The translations under genes and the position numbers were made by a program. Below are positions 15,678-20,928 of a stretch of 34,152 bases of DNA, piece by piece; position 1 is the stretch's first letter, and each line of letters opens with the position of its first letter. Source of the DNA: a virus; IMG/VR virus record IMGVR_UViG_3300046787_000037, positions 1 through 34,152 of that record. One strand, 5' to 3'. The notes below the pieces were generated by a model. The model saw nothing but the letters and a program-made list of their open reading frames with translations, did no database searches and was not told the DNA's origin.

Positions 15678-15860
15678 TTAATTTGGGATTAAGTTCTGAG
15701 CAATGGTTCTTTTTGCGTCTTTTAATCTGGCAAAAGTCCAACGAAACTTTCCATCAACAAAAATTTCCCAGCTTGATGAAAGCGTGTTGCAGCGAAAGCC
15801 ATAGTCCTGAACACGAACAATGGAAATGTTGCCCTGGGTAAAAACTGTTTTGCGGTTCAT
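15678..15860 (-). CDS. Small beta-rich protein (unknown)
   Basis: 60 residues from the ATG at 15860, preceded by AAGGGG. The sequence is short beta strands (TVFTQGNISIVRVQDYGF; WEIFVDGKFRWTF) then a helix (LKDAKRTIAQNL). No family was recognised. The ribosome site lies in the 3' arm of a possible hairpin (CAGCCC with GGGCTG, 15857-15888 region), which could limit translation. Confidence 0.6.
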   Translation of the reverse strand: MNRKTVFTQGNISIVRVQDYGFRCNTLSSSWEIFVDGKFRWTFARLKDAKRTIAQNLIPN

Positions 15861-15870
15861 GTGCAGCCCC

Positions 15871-16131
15871 TTAAATGCGTGAGGGCTGTGAGCCAACTAA
15901 TTCACCATCTGCAATCATGAACAGAATGGTTTTGGCAATGTTTAGAGTTTGTCTGGCACGTTCTGTGTCTAATGTCATCAACTCTTGAGCGTCAGACATA
16001 AGGCCAGCAACAACCATGTTGCCGCCTGTAAATTGGTAAGTGAGAGATTCTCTGACTGACTCAATGTAGGAATCAATATCCTCAAAACCATACATTGAAA
16101 CGTTGCGGCTGGATTGTGTTGAAGTTGTCAT
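15871..16131 (-). CDS. Small early protein (unknown)
   Basis: 86 residues from the ATG at 16131, which has AAGGAAATTAAG upstream. The N-terminus is Ser/Thr-rich, and the rest is helical (DIDSYIESVRESLTYQF; ARQTLNIAKTILFMIADG). No family was recognised. It has its own promoter with the operator-like element upstream, so it appears to be part of the regulated leftward early set. Confidence 0.65.
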   Translation of the reverse strand: MTTSTQSSRNVSMYGFEDIDSYIESVRESLTYQFTGGNMVVAGLMSDAQELMTLDTERARQTLNIAKTILFMIADGELVGSQPSRI

Positions 16132-16168
16132 CTTAATTTCCTTAAAAGACCCGTTAGGGCATGAATGA

Positions 16169-16198
16169 ATTGTAAGCCCACTTAACATGGGCTGTCAA
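16169..16198 (-). promoter_or_regulatory. Leftward promoter with operator-like element (third unit)
   Basis: On the minus strand TTGACA (16198-16193), an 18-base spacer and TACAAT (16174-16169) form a sigma70-type promoter. The spacer carries TTAAGTGGGCTTA, a variant of the TTAAG-N4-CTTAA operator. The leader after it (ATTCAT, CATGCCC, GGGTCTTTTAAGGA) is nearly the same as those of two other leftward units. Confidence 0.65.
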
Positions 16199-16207
16199 CA
16201 ATTTAAA

Positions 16208-16378
16208 TTATTTATTTTTGAAAGGGGAATTTGTTTTGAAGTTGTAACCCAGATTTTTTAATTCCTGGGTTGTGTCACTCAAACTCATTGCGTTGACTTG
16301 CTGAGTTGTGTAACCAAAGCCAATCAAAGCCTTGCGCTGGGCAACTGCCAAAGTAACCATCCAATTGCAATTCATCAT
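16208..16378 (-). CDS. Small protein (56 residues, unknown)
   Basis: 56 residues, beginning with a double Met. The start (16378, or 16375) has AAGGAAATAAAA upstream. The body is a helix (VTLAVAQRKALIGFGYTTQQ) and a short polar tail ending FKNK. No family was recognised. It sits alone between two copies of the conserved promoter and leader unit, so it is probably transcribed from its own regulated promoter. Confidence 0.6.
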   Translation of the reverse strand: MMNCNWMVTLAVAQRKALIGFGYTTQQVNAMSLSDTTQELKNLGYNFKTNSPFKNK

Positions 16379-16422
16379 TTTTATTTCCTTAAAAGACCCT
16401 GTGCGATTTGCTAGGGCATGAG

Positions 16423-16444
16423 TGAATTATAAGCCAACTTAACA
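16423..16444 (-). promoter_or_regulatory. Leftward promoter with operator-like element (second unit)
   Basis: On the minus strand a perfect TATAAT -10 box (16431-16426) directly follows GTTAAGTTGGCTTA, a near match to the operator. The -35 region is weak (TAGTTA at 17-base spacing). The transcribed leader has the same CATGCCC and GGGTCTTTTAAGGA blocks as the other two leftward units. Confidence 0.55.
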
Positions 16445-16451
16445 AGATTAA

Positions 16452-16763
16452 CTAGGTGAATTCCCTTAGATTTGCGTAAAAAGCAACACTTTCAGCAATT
16501 ATTTTGTCAATTTGCGCAATGACTGCCTGGTGTTGCGTGGTGATGGCCTTTTCTGTGGCTTTGCCGCTGGTGACAGCCCAGGTCATTTGATAATCTTTTG
16601 TTACGGTGAAGTAATACATCTCACCGTCTTTACGACTGCCCGTCACCGTTGTGGTGATCAGGCCGCTGCTGCGTTTCATTGTTGCAATTGCAATGCGGGT
16701 TTCATCGTCCAGCGCTGCCAGGGTCACAGCTTTCCAGCCGAATGGGGTTTTTGTAATTTGCAT
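16452..16763 (-). CDS. Small early protein (unknown)
   Basis: 103 residues. The start has AAAGGAAC upstream. The N-terminal part is beta-rich (GWKAVTLAALDDETRIAIAT, then MYYFTVTKDYQMTWAV) and the end is one helix (AVIAQIDKIIAESVAFYANL). No family was recognised. It is the third gene after the LPD29 protein and its stop lies just upstream of the second promoter unit. Confidence 0.65.
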   Translation of the reverse strand: MQITKTPFGWKAVTLAALDDETRIAIATMKRSSGLITTTVTGSRKDGEMYYFTVTKDYQMTWAVTSGKATEKAITTQHQAVIAQIDKIIAESVAFYANLREFT

Positions 16764-16774
16764 GATGTGTTCCT

Positions 16775-16978
16775 TTAAACGTTAGCAATTTTTTTTGCGT
16801 AAGCGACTGCCTGGTCAAACATGGTTGGCGGGTAAATTTTGGTTGCGACAATTTGTTCTGCGTCTGTGTCAATCAAAGTGACCGCATAACCTTTTTTCAC
16901 TTTGGTGACCAGGGCGCTGATGCCATACAAAACATTGACAAATGTTGCGTTTTCGGTGGATGTTTGAGAGATGATCAT
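16775..16978 (-). CDS. Small early protein (unknown)
   Basis: 67 residues. AAAGGAAC lies upstream of the start, directly after a strong GCAA-loop hairpin. Beta strands (ENATFVNVLYGISALVTKVK; GYAVTLIDTDAEQIVATKIY) are followed by a short helix (FDQAVAYAKKIANV). No family was recognised. It lies 11 bases upstream of the next early gene. Confidence 0.65.
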   Translation of the reverse strand: MIISQTSTENATFVNVLYGISALVTKVKKGYAVTLIDTDAEQIVATKIYPPTMFDQAVAYAKKIANV

Positions 16979-16991
16979 TTGTGTTCCTTTA

Positions 16992-17005
16992 GGGGCTTGC
17001 GCCCC
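16992..17005 (-). other. GNRA-loop hairpin before ribosome site
   Basis: On the minus strand GGGGC-GCAA-GCCCC forms a perfect 5-bp stem with a GCAA tetraloop. It lies between the stop of the LPD29 gene and the AAAGGAAC ribosome site of the next gene, with no T-run. Its position matches that of the TTCG hairpin at 15658-15671. Confidence 0.55.
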
Positions 17006-17011
17006 GTTGAT

Positions 17012-17557
17012 TTAAGCTGCCAGGCGTCCAACAGAATTAAAGCCGTAACCGTCATCACCTAAGAAGGCAACACGGGCCAATGTGGGGCTGGGTTGTGTCT
17101 CACAAAAACTGGTAGCAGCGACACGATCCATGATGCGTCTTTCGTTGTTGTAATCCATGAAGTCCGCAATGTAAGCGCCACGGTAACCGTCTTTGACAGC
17201 TGGCACTTGCAAACCGTAGTATTGGCAAGCCTCTTGCACAGCTGCTTGCATAACGTCCAGGGTCATTTCACGATTAACAAAAATGTAGTTAGCACCGAAG
17301 CTGGTTTCAACACCGTCCAAGCTGCTGTAGTTGTAACCTTGGTAATCGGTCATCCCGTCAAAGTAAGCGCCCTCAAACATTGCCACAACGTTTTTGACAG
17401 CAGCTGATGTTGGGCCGTTGACGTAACCAACGGTAATTGAAGCGCCCCCGCTGTAAACGCTAGAACGAACAGAAAACTTTACGCCAGGGAAAGATTCTCT
17501 GAGAGCAGCACGAACTAATTTTGCAGTCTCAGCGCAAGAAAGATATTGACTAGCCAT
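17012..17557 (-). CDS. LPD29-domain early protein
   Basis: 181 residues. The N-terminal ~70 residues (YLSCAETAKLVRAALRESFP; VKFSVRSSVYSGGASITVGY; then FEGAYFDGMTD) match the LPD29 domain. That domain is best known from polyvalent proteins that phages and conjugative elements send into new hosts. Here it is nearly alone. The C-terminal part (TLDVMQAAVQEACQYYGL; FMDYNNERRIMDRVAATSF) is unrecognised. It is the first gene of the leftward operon, with a strong AGGAG ribosome site and its own promoter. A host-takeover or counter-defence role is inferred from domain distribution and position. Confidence 0.75.
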   Translation of the reverse strand: MASQYLSCAETAKLVRAALRESFPGVKFSVRSSVYSGGASITVGYVNGPTSAAVKNVVAMFEGAYFDGMTDYQGYNYSSLDGVETSFGANYIFVNREMTLDVMQAAVQEACQYYGLQVPAVKDGYRGAYIADFMDYNNERRIMDRVAATSFCETQPSPTLARVAFLGDDGYGFNSVGRLAA

Positions 17558-17602
17558 TTTGATTTCTCCTTAAAAGACCCCGAAACGTCAGGGCATGGGT
17601 GA

Positions 17603-17631
17603 ATATTAAGCCAGCTTAACTATCATGTCAA
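17603..17631 (-). promoter_or_regulatory. Main leftward early promoter
   Basis: On the minus strand TTGACA (17631-17626), a 17-base spacer and TAATAT (17608-17603) form a near-consensus sigma70 promoter. A perfect TTAAG-N4-CTTAA element fills the spacer and overlaps the -10 box. The predicted start is near 17596, giving a leader of about 40 bases before the LPD29 gene. Confidence 0.75.
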
Positions 17632-17694
17632 ATGGTATTTATTAAGACCCCTTAAATTTGTCGGGTATTTGACTGTTTGAGTAAGTTGGCTTAA
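17606..17694. promoter_or_regulatory. Tripartite operator between divergent promoters
   Basis: Three copies of a 14-base element with arms TTAAG and CTTAA and a 4-base middle lie in this stretch: 17606-17619 (perfect), 17642-17655 (perfect, TTAAGACCCCTTAA) and 17681-17694 (GTAAG in one arm). Centres are 36 and 39 bases apart. The outer two sit in the spacers of the leftward and rightward promoters, and the middle one lies between them. This is the layout of lambdoid operators. The Cro-like product of the adjacent gene is the obvious candidate binder (inference). Confidence 0.65.
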
Positions 17695-17697
17695 TAT
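17669..17697 (+). promoter_or_regulatory. Rightward promoter of cro-like gene
   Basis: TTGACT (17669-17674), a 17-base spacer and TAATAT (17692-17697) form a near-consensus sigma70 promoter. The spacer carries GTAAGTTGGCTTAA, a one-mismatch operator copy. The ATG at 17704 begins seven bases after the -10 box, about where transcription should start. Confidence 0.75.
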
Positions 17698-17703
17698 GCA
17701 AAT

Positions 17704-17862
17704 ATGGATAAATTGCAAGCTATAAAAAACGCTGGTTCTGCCAAAGACCTGGCACAGCTGCTGGGAATAACTAGGGCAGCAATCAGCCAATGGGGTGACA
17801 AAGTTCCCCAGGCTAGGGTGTGGCAGCTAAAAGCGTTGCGGCCTGATTGGTTTATCGGTTAA
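17704..17862 (+). CDS. cro: Cro-like transcription regulator (52 residues), probably leaderless
   Basis: 52 residues with a single helix-turn-helix: SAKDLAQLLGITRAAISQWG at residues ~12-31, then VPQARVWQLKAL. This is the length and pattern of the P22 Cro family. There is no ribosome site upstream, and the ATG falls at the predicted transcription start, so the message is probably leaderless, as known for lambda cI from PRM. It is expected to bind the TTAAG-N4-CTTAA sites and tune both promoters. No CI/C2-type repressor was seen on the other side of the control region. Confidence 0.8.
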   Translation: MDKLQAIKNAGSAKDLAQLLGITRAAISQWGDKVPQARVWQLKALRPDWFIG

Positions 17863-17963
17863 GATATTTTGAAACACGGCTAGGTTGGGATTGATCCCCC
17901 GACTGAAAAGAGTTACCTCCCTCTCCTGCCGCAGTTTCTTTTAAGGGGGTTAAAAGGCGAGTT
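17863..17963 (+). promoter_or_regulatory. Leader between cro-like and replication genes, with palindrome
   Basis: This stretch holds no gene. It contains a small inverted repeat (GGGATTGATCCC near 17887), a pyrimidine-rich run, and a perfect 7-base palindrome CTTTTAA-GGGGG-TTAAAAG at 17938-17956. The palindrome ends eight bases before the next ATG and overlaps its ribosome site (AAAGGCGAG). It could be an RNA hairpin or a protein site controlling the replication gene. Confidence 0.5.
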
Positions 17964-18716
17964 ATGCACTATTACCAGTTTCACATTGGTGACTACAAAA
18001 GTCACACGCACCATCTTTCCTTGATGGAAGATTTGGCATACAGGCGTTTGCTAGATTTCTATTTTTTACATGAGCAACCAATCAAGCATAGAGACATTGC
18101 CCGTCAAATTGGTATGCGTGATCATGAAGAAGATGTGATGACCGTTTTAAATGAATTCTTTTTGTCCACACCTGAAGGCTTTGTAAATCCAAGGGCTGAC
18201 AAGGAAATCAAGCAATACAAAGAGTTTGCAGAAGCGGGTAAACGTGGGGCGGCTAAAAGGTGGTCAAAGCCCCCTCATGGGGAGGCTATTAGCCCCTCTA
18301 ATGCTACCCCAATAGCAACCAATAACCATAAACCATTAACCAATAACCAAGAGAAGAAACAACAGCGAGGCTCACGCCTCTCTCCAGATTTAAGTTTTCC
18401 AGATGAATGGTTTGATTTTTTGGTCAAAGAAAGACCAGAATTAAACGCACAACAAACATTTGCAAAATTTATGGATTACTGGATAGCCCAAGCAGGTCAG
18501 AAGGGTGTGAAACTGGATTGGTTTGCTACATGGCGTAATTGGGTCAGAAACACAACAGCACCAAAAACAAACTTTGCTGACATTGCCAGGGTCACAGTAC
18601 CATCAAAAAATTTGCCTGATCCCGCACTTGAGAAAATTAAAGCTGACGCAAAAAAGGCAGCGCCAATCCCATTAGATGTTTTGGTAAAAATGGCTGAGTT
18701 GAGGAAAAAGGCATGA
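17964..18716 (+). CDS. DUF1376 / YdaU-like phage replication protein
   Basis: 250 residues. The N-terminal 95 residues (YYQFHIGDYKSHTHHLSLME, DLAYRRLLDFYFLHEQPI, then GKRGAAKRWSK) match DUF1376, a winged-helix-type domain common in phage replication proteins that may act like lambda O at the origin. A variable Asn/Pro-rich linker follows. The C-terminal domain (FPDEWFDFLVKERPELNAQQ; AKFMDYWIAQAG; KLDWFATWRNWVRN) resembles DnaT/DnaD-like loader segments. No helicase or separate loader was recognised, so this is the best candidate replication initiator. Confidence 0.85.
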   Translation: MHYYQFHIGDYKSHTHHLSLMEDLAYRRLLDFYFLHEQPIKHRDIARQIGMRDHEEDVMTVLNEFFLSTPEGFVNPRADKEIKQYKEFAEAGKRGAAKRWSKPPHGEAISPSNATPIATNNHKPLTNNQEKKQQRGSRLSPDLSFPDEWFDFLVKERPELNAQQTFAKFMDYWIAQAGQKGVKLDWFATWRNWVRNTTAPKTNFADIARVTVPSKNLPDPALEKIKADAKKAAPIPLDVLVKMAELRKKA

Positions 18717-18949
18717 CACATCATGAAGCAAACAGAATTCTTGACAGAGCCAGAGAAGGCCAACAATTTAGCGAGTTTGTCATCCTCCGAGCGCTTGAAC
18801 TTACAGGAGACTATGAGGCACACCGAAGCCCTGGAATGGATAAAACGCTATCGCAAGAAAGCGCTGGAGGAGGGCAGGGGCGAGGCTCAATACTGGTGGC
18901 AGCAAACCCTGGCAGACATTGCCAAGAAGCGAGGCCAGGCAGCTGCTGA
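18713..18949 (+). CDS. Small phage protein overlapping the next gene
   Basis: 78 residues. The ATG is in an ATGA overlap with the replication gene stop and has GAGG upstream. The first ~38 residues (HHEANRILDRAREGQQFSEF; VILRALELTGDY) look like a conserved short phage helical module. The remaining ~40 residues are read out of frame through the following gene and have low-complexity composition, so the conserved part is probably only the first half. A frameshift or a lost stop codon near 18815 is possible. Confidence 0.55.
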   Translation: MTHHEANRILDRAREGQQFSEFVILRALELTGDYEAHRSPGMDKTLSQESAGGGQGRGSILVAANPGRHCQEARPGSC

Positions 18950-18992
18950 CGATCTGCGCAGACGCATGAACGAACAAAAGGACAAGAAATGA
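18813..18992 (+). CDS. Small helical protein (unknown)
   Basis: 59 residues from the ATG at 18813, which has AGGAG close upstream. A start at 18723 gives 89 residues but lacks a ribosome site and runs in an alternative frame through the upstream gene. The body is charged and helical (EALEWIKRYRKKALEEGRGE; WWQQTLADIAKKRGQAAADD; LRRRMNEQKDKK). Similar short proteins accompany phage replication genes, but the function is unknown. The end overlaps the RusA start by 4 bases. Confidence 0.65.
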   Translation: MRHTEALEWIKRYRKKALEEGRGEAQYWWQQTLADIAKKRGQAAADDLRRRMNEQKDKK

Positions 18993-19408
18993 TTTCAATC
19001 ATGTTTACCGTTTATGGTGAGCCAGTAGCCAAAGGCAGACCGAGGTTTTCAACCAGGGGAAAATTCCCCGTTGCATACACGCCACAAAAGACAAAAACCT
19101 ATGAATCTGAGGTTGCAATGATGGCAAAGGCTGCAATGGGTGCGTCAGAAGCCCTTGAAGGCCCGTTAGAGGCTTATATTTACATTACCTTTCCCGTCCC
19201 AGCGTCTTACTCAAAAAAACGCACAGAAGCCTGTTTAAAAGGTTTTGAACAACACACAAAAAAACCTGACCTGGATAACGTGGTCAAAGCAATCTGTGAT
19301 GGCATGGACAAAATTGTTTTTATGTCGGACGCACAAATAACGTCAATTCATGCCACAAAGGTTTATGGCGACATTGCTAAGGTTGAAGTCCTGGTGAGGC
19401 AAGTATGA
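18989..19408 (+). CDS. rusA: RusA-family Holliday junction resolvase
   Basis: 139 residues. The N-terminus (FTVYGEPVAKGRPRFS) and KKPDLDNVVKAICDGM followed by MSDAQI match RusA. The predicted catalytic residues D94, D96 and D114 and the conserved K100 keep the spacing of the family (D-x-D-x3-K, then D). RusA dimers cut four-way junctions made during recombination and replication, which would help resolve phage DNA before packaging. The start overlaps the preceding stop (ATGA) and the stop overlaps the glutaredoxin start. Confidence 0.92.
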   Translation: MISIMFTVYGEPVAKGRPRFSTRGKFPVAYTPQKTKTYESEVAMMAKAAMGASEALEGPLEAYIYITFPVPASYSKKRTEACLKGFEQHTKKPDLDNVVKAICDGMDKIVFMSDAQITSIHATKVYGDIAKVEVLVRQV

Positions 19409-19641
19409 ACATTTTTATTTACACAAAATCAAAATGCCCAAATTGCGTGGCTGCCAAACAATTGCTGAAATCAAAAGGTTTGCGGTTTATTGAAAATGAC
19501 ATGGACAAAGAAAGCGTCAGACAAGCGTTTAACTTTGCATACCCAGACGTAAAGCAAATGCCGCAAATTTTTATTGATGATCAAAGGATCGGTGGTTTGG
19601 CTGGCCTCCAGGCAGCGTTAAAGCAGCTGGAGGGCAAATGA
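19405..19641 (+). CDS. Glutaredoxin
   Basis: 78 residues, a complete minimal glutaredoxin: FIYTKSKCPNC at the N-terminus with active-site Cys11 and Cys14, the MPQIFID segment with the cis-Pro, and RIGGLAGLQ at the glutathione site. Phage glutaredoxins usually supply electrons to ribonucleotide reductase or keep protein thiols reduced. No ribonucleotide reductase gene is in the window, so it would serve a host enzyme. It overlaps its neighbours by 4 bases each. Confidence 0.9.
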   Translation: MNIFIYTKSKCPNCVAAKQLLKSKGLRFIENDMDKESVRQAFNFAYPDVKQMPQIFIDDQRIGGLAGLQAALKQLEGK

Positions 19642-20039
19642 TCATTACGCTGCATAACAGCGAACAGGCCCATTCAGTTCTTAAAAACTTGTGGCCCAAG
19701 ATCAAAGAAAACTTACAAGCGGGTAAGCAGCTGCGCCTGGAAATAAAAAAAGTCAGACGAAGCACAGACCAAAATCAGATGTTTCACGCACTTTTCAACA
19801 AAATTTCGTTAGAAATGGCAAAAGTGGGGTCATCCTGGGATGCTGATGACTGGAAAAGATTGTTGATTGATGCCTGGGCAAACGAAACAGGCCGCAAGAT
19901 TGGCAAGGTTGTGCCAAGCCTGGACGGTCAAAGAGTTGTGCAGCTGGGCATACAAAGCCACAAATTCACAAAAGAGGAAGGCTCAGAGTTCATTGAATGG
20001 CTCTTGGCCTGGATGACAGAAAAAGGAATAGAAGCATGA
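19638..20039 (+). CDS. ninB: NinB-family recombination protein
   Basis: 133 residues. QLRLEIKKVRRSTDQNQMFH, ISLEMAKVGSSWDADDWKRL and WANETGRKIGKVVPSLDG match NinB (Orf of lambda), which binds single strands and SSB and promotes recombination in the RecBCD/RecFOR context. It sits beside RusA, a common pairing in lambdoid phages. The stop overlaps the next ATG (ATGATG). Confidence 0.88.
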   Translation: MIITLHNSEQAHSVLKNLWPKIKENLQAGKQLRLEIKKVRRSTDQNQMFHALFNKISLEMAKVGSSWDADDWKRLLIDAWANETGRKIGKVVPSLDGQRVVQLGIQSHKFTKEEGSEFIEWLLAWMTEKGIEA

Positions 20040-20266
20040 TGTGTCCCCGTTGTGGGTCTGAACAACTCAAAGTATTAGATACCCGTTCAAACCCCGAATT
20101 TGTCAGCCGCAAGCGTCAATGTGAGAACAACCACAAGTTTTACACCAAAGAATATGCAATACCTGAAACACAAATATGTGAGAAGCCAGAAACTCCTAAA
20201 GTTAGTGGCGGGTCTTTCCTGTCAAAGCTGTGGCATGGACAATGGCGTCCAAGCGGCTCACAGTAA
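20036..20266 (+). CDS. NrdR-like zinc-ribbon protein
   Basis: 76 residues from the ATG at 20036 in the ATGA overlap with ninB. Residues 1-42 (MMCPRCGSEQLKVLDTRS, then SRKRQCENNHKFYTKE) resemble the N-terminal zinc ribbon of NrdR. The second metal pair is unusual: a single Cys and a His replace the second CxxC. The last ~38 residues are read in another frame over the start of the nuclease gene. A nucleic-acid-binding role is likely, and a link to NrdR's control of nucleotide synthesis is only a guess. Confidence 0.6.
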   Translation: MMCPRCGSEQLKVLDTRSNPEFVSRKRQCENNHKFYTKEYAIPETQICEKPETPKVSGGSFLSKLWHGQWRPSGSQ

Positions 20267-20474
20267 TTGGGGTGGTGGTAAGGGTAAAGGCATTAAGGCA
20301 GACGATAACCTGGTGGCTGCGTTGTGCCTGAAATGCCACTATGAGATTGACCAGGGCGCACACTTGACAAAAGACGAGCGCAAAGAAATGTGGTTAAAAG
20401 CCCACACAGCAACAATTGAGGCACTTGGAGACAAATGGCCTCCAGAAGTGCCAGTCCCTCACTTACCCTTGTGA
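20154..20474 (+). CDS. YbcO / DUF1364-like HNH nuclease
   Basis: 106 residues from the ATG at 20154. QKLLKLVAGLSCQSCGMDNG, AAHSNW, then KADDNLVAALCLKCHYEIDQ resemble the YbcO/DUF1364 putative nucleases of lambdoid phages, with CxxC, a candidate catalytic AAHSN and a closing CxxCH. It overlaps the zinc-ribbon gene by 113 bases in another frame. Its last 16 bases overlap a convergent minus-strand gene. It is the last rightward gene of the recombination block. Confidence 0.75.
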   Translation: MQYLKHKYVRSQKLLKLVAGLSCQSCGMDNGVQAAHSNWGGGKGKGIKADDNLVAALCLKCHYEIDQGAHLTKDERKEMWLKAHTATIEALGDKWPPEVPVPHLPL

Positions 20475-20629
20475 GCCTTATCTAAACTTTGGGATTCGTG
20501 GCGCTTCAACTCTTTTTCAACAGCCTTGATGCGTGCCATTTCTGAACGATGTTCAGAAACCTTTTCGTAGTGCATAGGCTCTTTTGGAGTTTTTGATTTT
20601 TCAGCGGTAATTTTGTAATTTGTAGCCAT
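20459..20629 (-). CDS. Small charged protein on the opposite strand
   Basis: 56 residues from the ATG at 20629, with AGGA upstream. Very hydrophilic (ATNYKITAEKSKTPKEPMHY; then MARIKAVEKELKRHESQSLD). No family was recognised. It is isolated: the neighbours on both sides are on the plus strand, and its 3' end overlaps the nuclease gene by 16 bases. The ribosome site and lack of another reading frame support it, but no clear promoter was found. Confidence 0.5.
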   Translation of the reverse strand: MATNYKITAEKSKTPKEPMHYEKVSEHRSEMARIKAVEKELKRHESQSLDKAHKGK

Positions 20630-20652
20630 GACAAATCCTGTTAAAATGGTGA

Positions 20653-20681
20653 TTGACATTGTGCCATATAGCGCATAAAGT
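20653..20681 (+). promoter_or_regulatory. Possible promoter of the late/packaging block
   Basis: TTGACA (20653-20658), a 17-base spacer and TAAAGT (20676-20681) form a plausible sigma70 promoter just upstream of the first gene of the packaging and structural block. It lies within an imperfect TTGAC/GTCAA inverted repeat. Confidence 0.5.
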
Positions 20682-20712
20682 CAAAACCATAACTTCTTTG
20701 CAAGGAAAAATC

Positions 20713-20925
20713 ATGGGAAAAGCTGACACAACAATGGCTAAAAGCACAACTGGTGCAACACCCCCTAAAGGTGCAACATCATCTGACCGCACAGGCGAGC
20801 GCATGGAAAAAATGCGTGGCGGTGTTGCTATGGGTAAAGAGGACAAGACGGGCGCTGACAAGCTGTTCAATACTGGTCGCACAGACGGTATTTGCTACAC
20901 CAAAACCCGTTCAGAGTACCGTTAA
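20713..20925 (+). CDS. Small polar protein (unknown)
   Basis: 70 residues from the ATG at 20713, which has AAGGAAAAATC upstream. Rich in Gly, Thr, Lys and Asp (STTGATPPKGATSSDRTGER; then DKTGADKLFNTGRTDG) and probably largely disordered. No family was recognised. It opens the structural block after the promoter at 20653-20681. Confidence 0.6.
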   Translation: MGKADTTMAKSTTGATPPKGATSSDRTGERMEKMRGGVAMGKEDKTGADKLFNTGRTDGICYTKTRSEYR

Positions 20926-20928
20926 AAA

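Noticed and set aside
17863-17937. Possible tRNA fragment (TTGGGATTGATCCCCC resembling a T-arm)
   Set aside because: No acceptor, D or anticodon stems could be placed around it, so it is treated as a simple inverted repeat.
18723-18812. Earlier start giving an 89-residue protein instead of 59
   Set aside because: No ribosome site precedes 18723, and the added 30 residues run in another frame through the better-supported 18713 gene. The start at 18813 has AGGAG.
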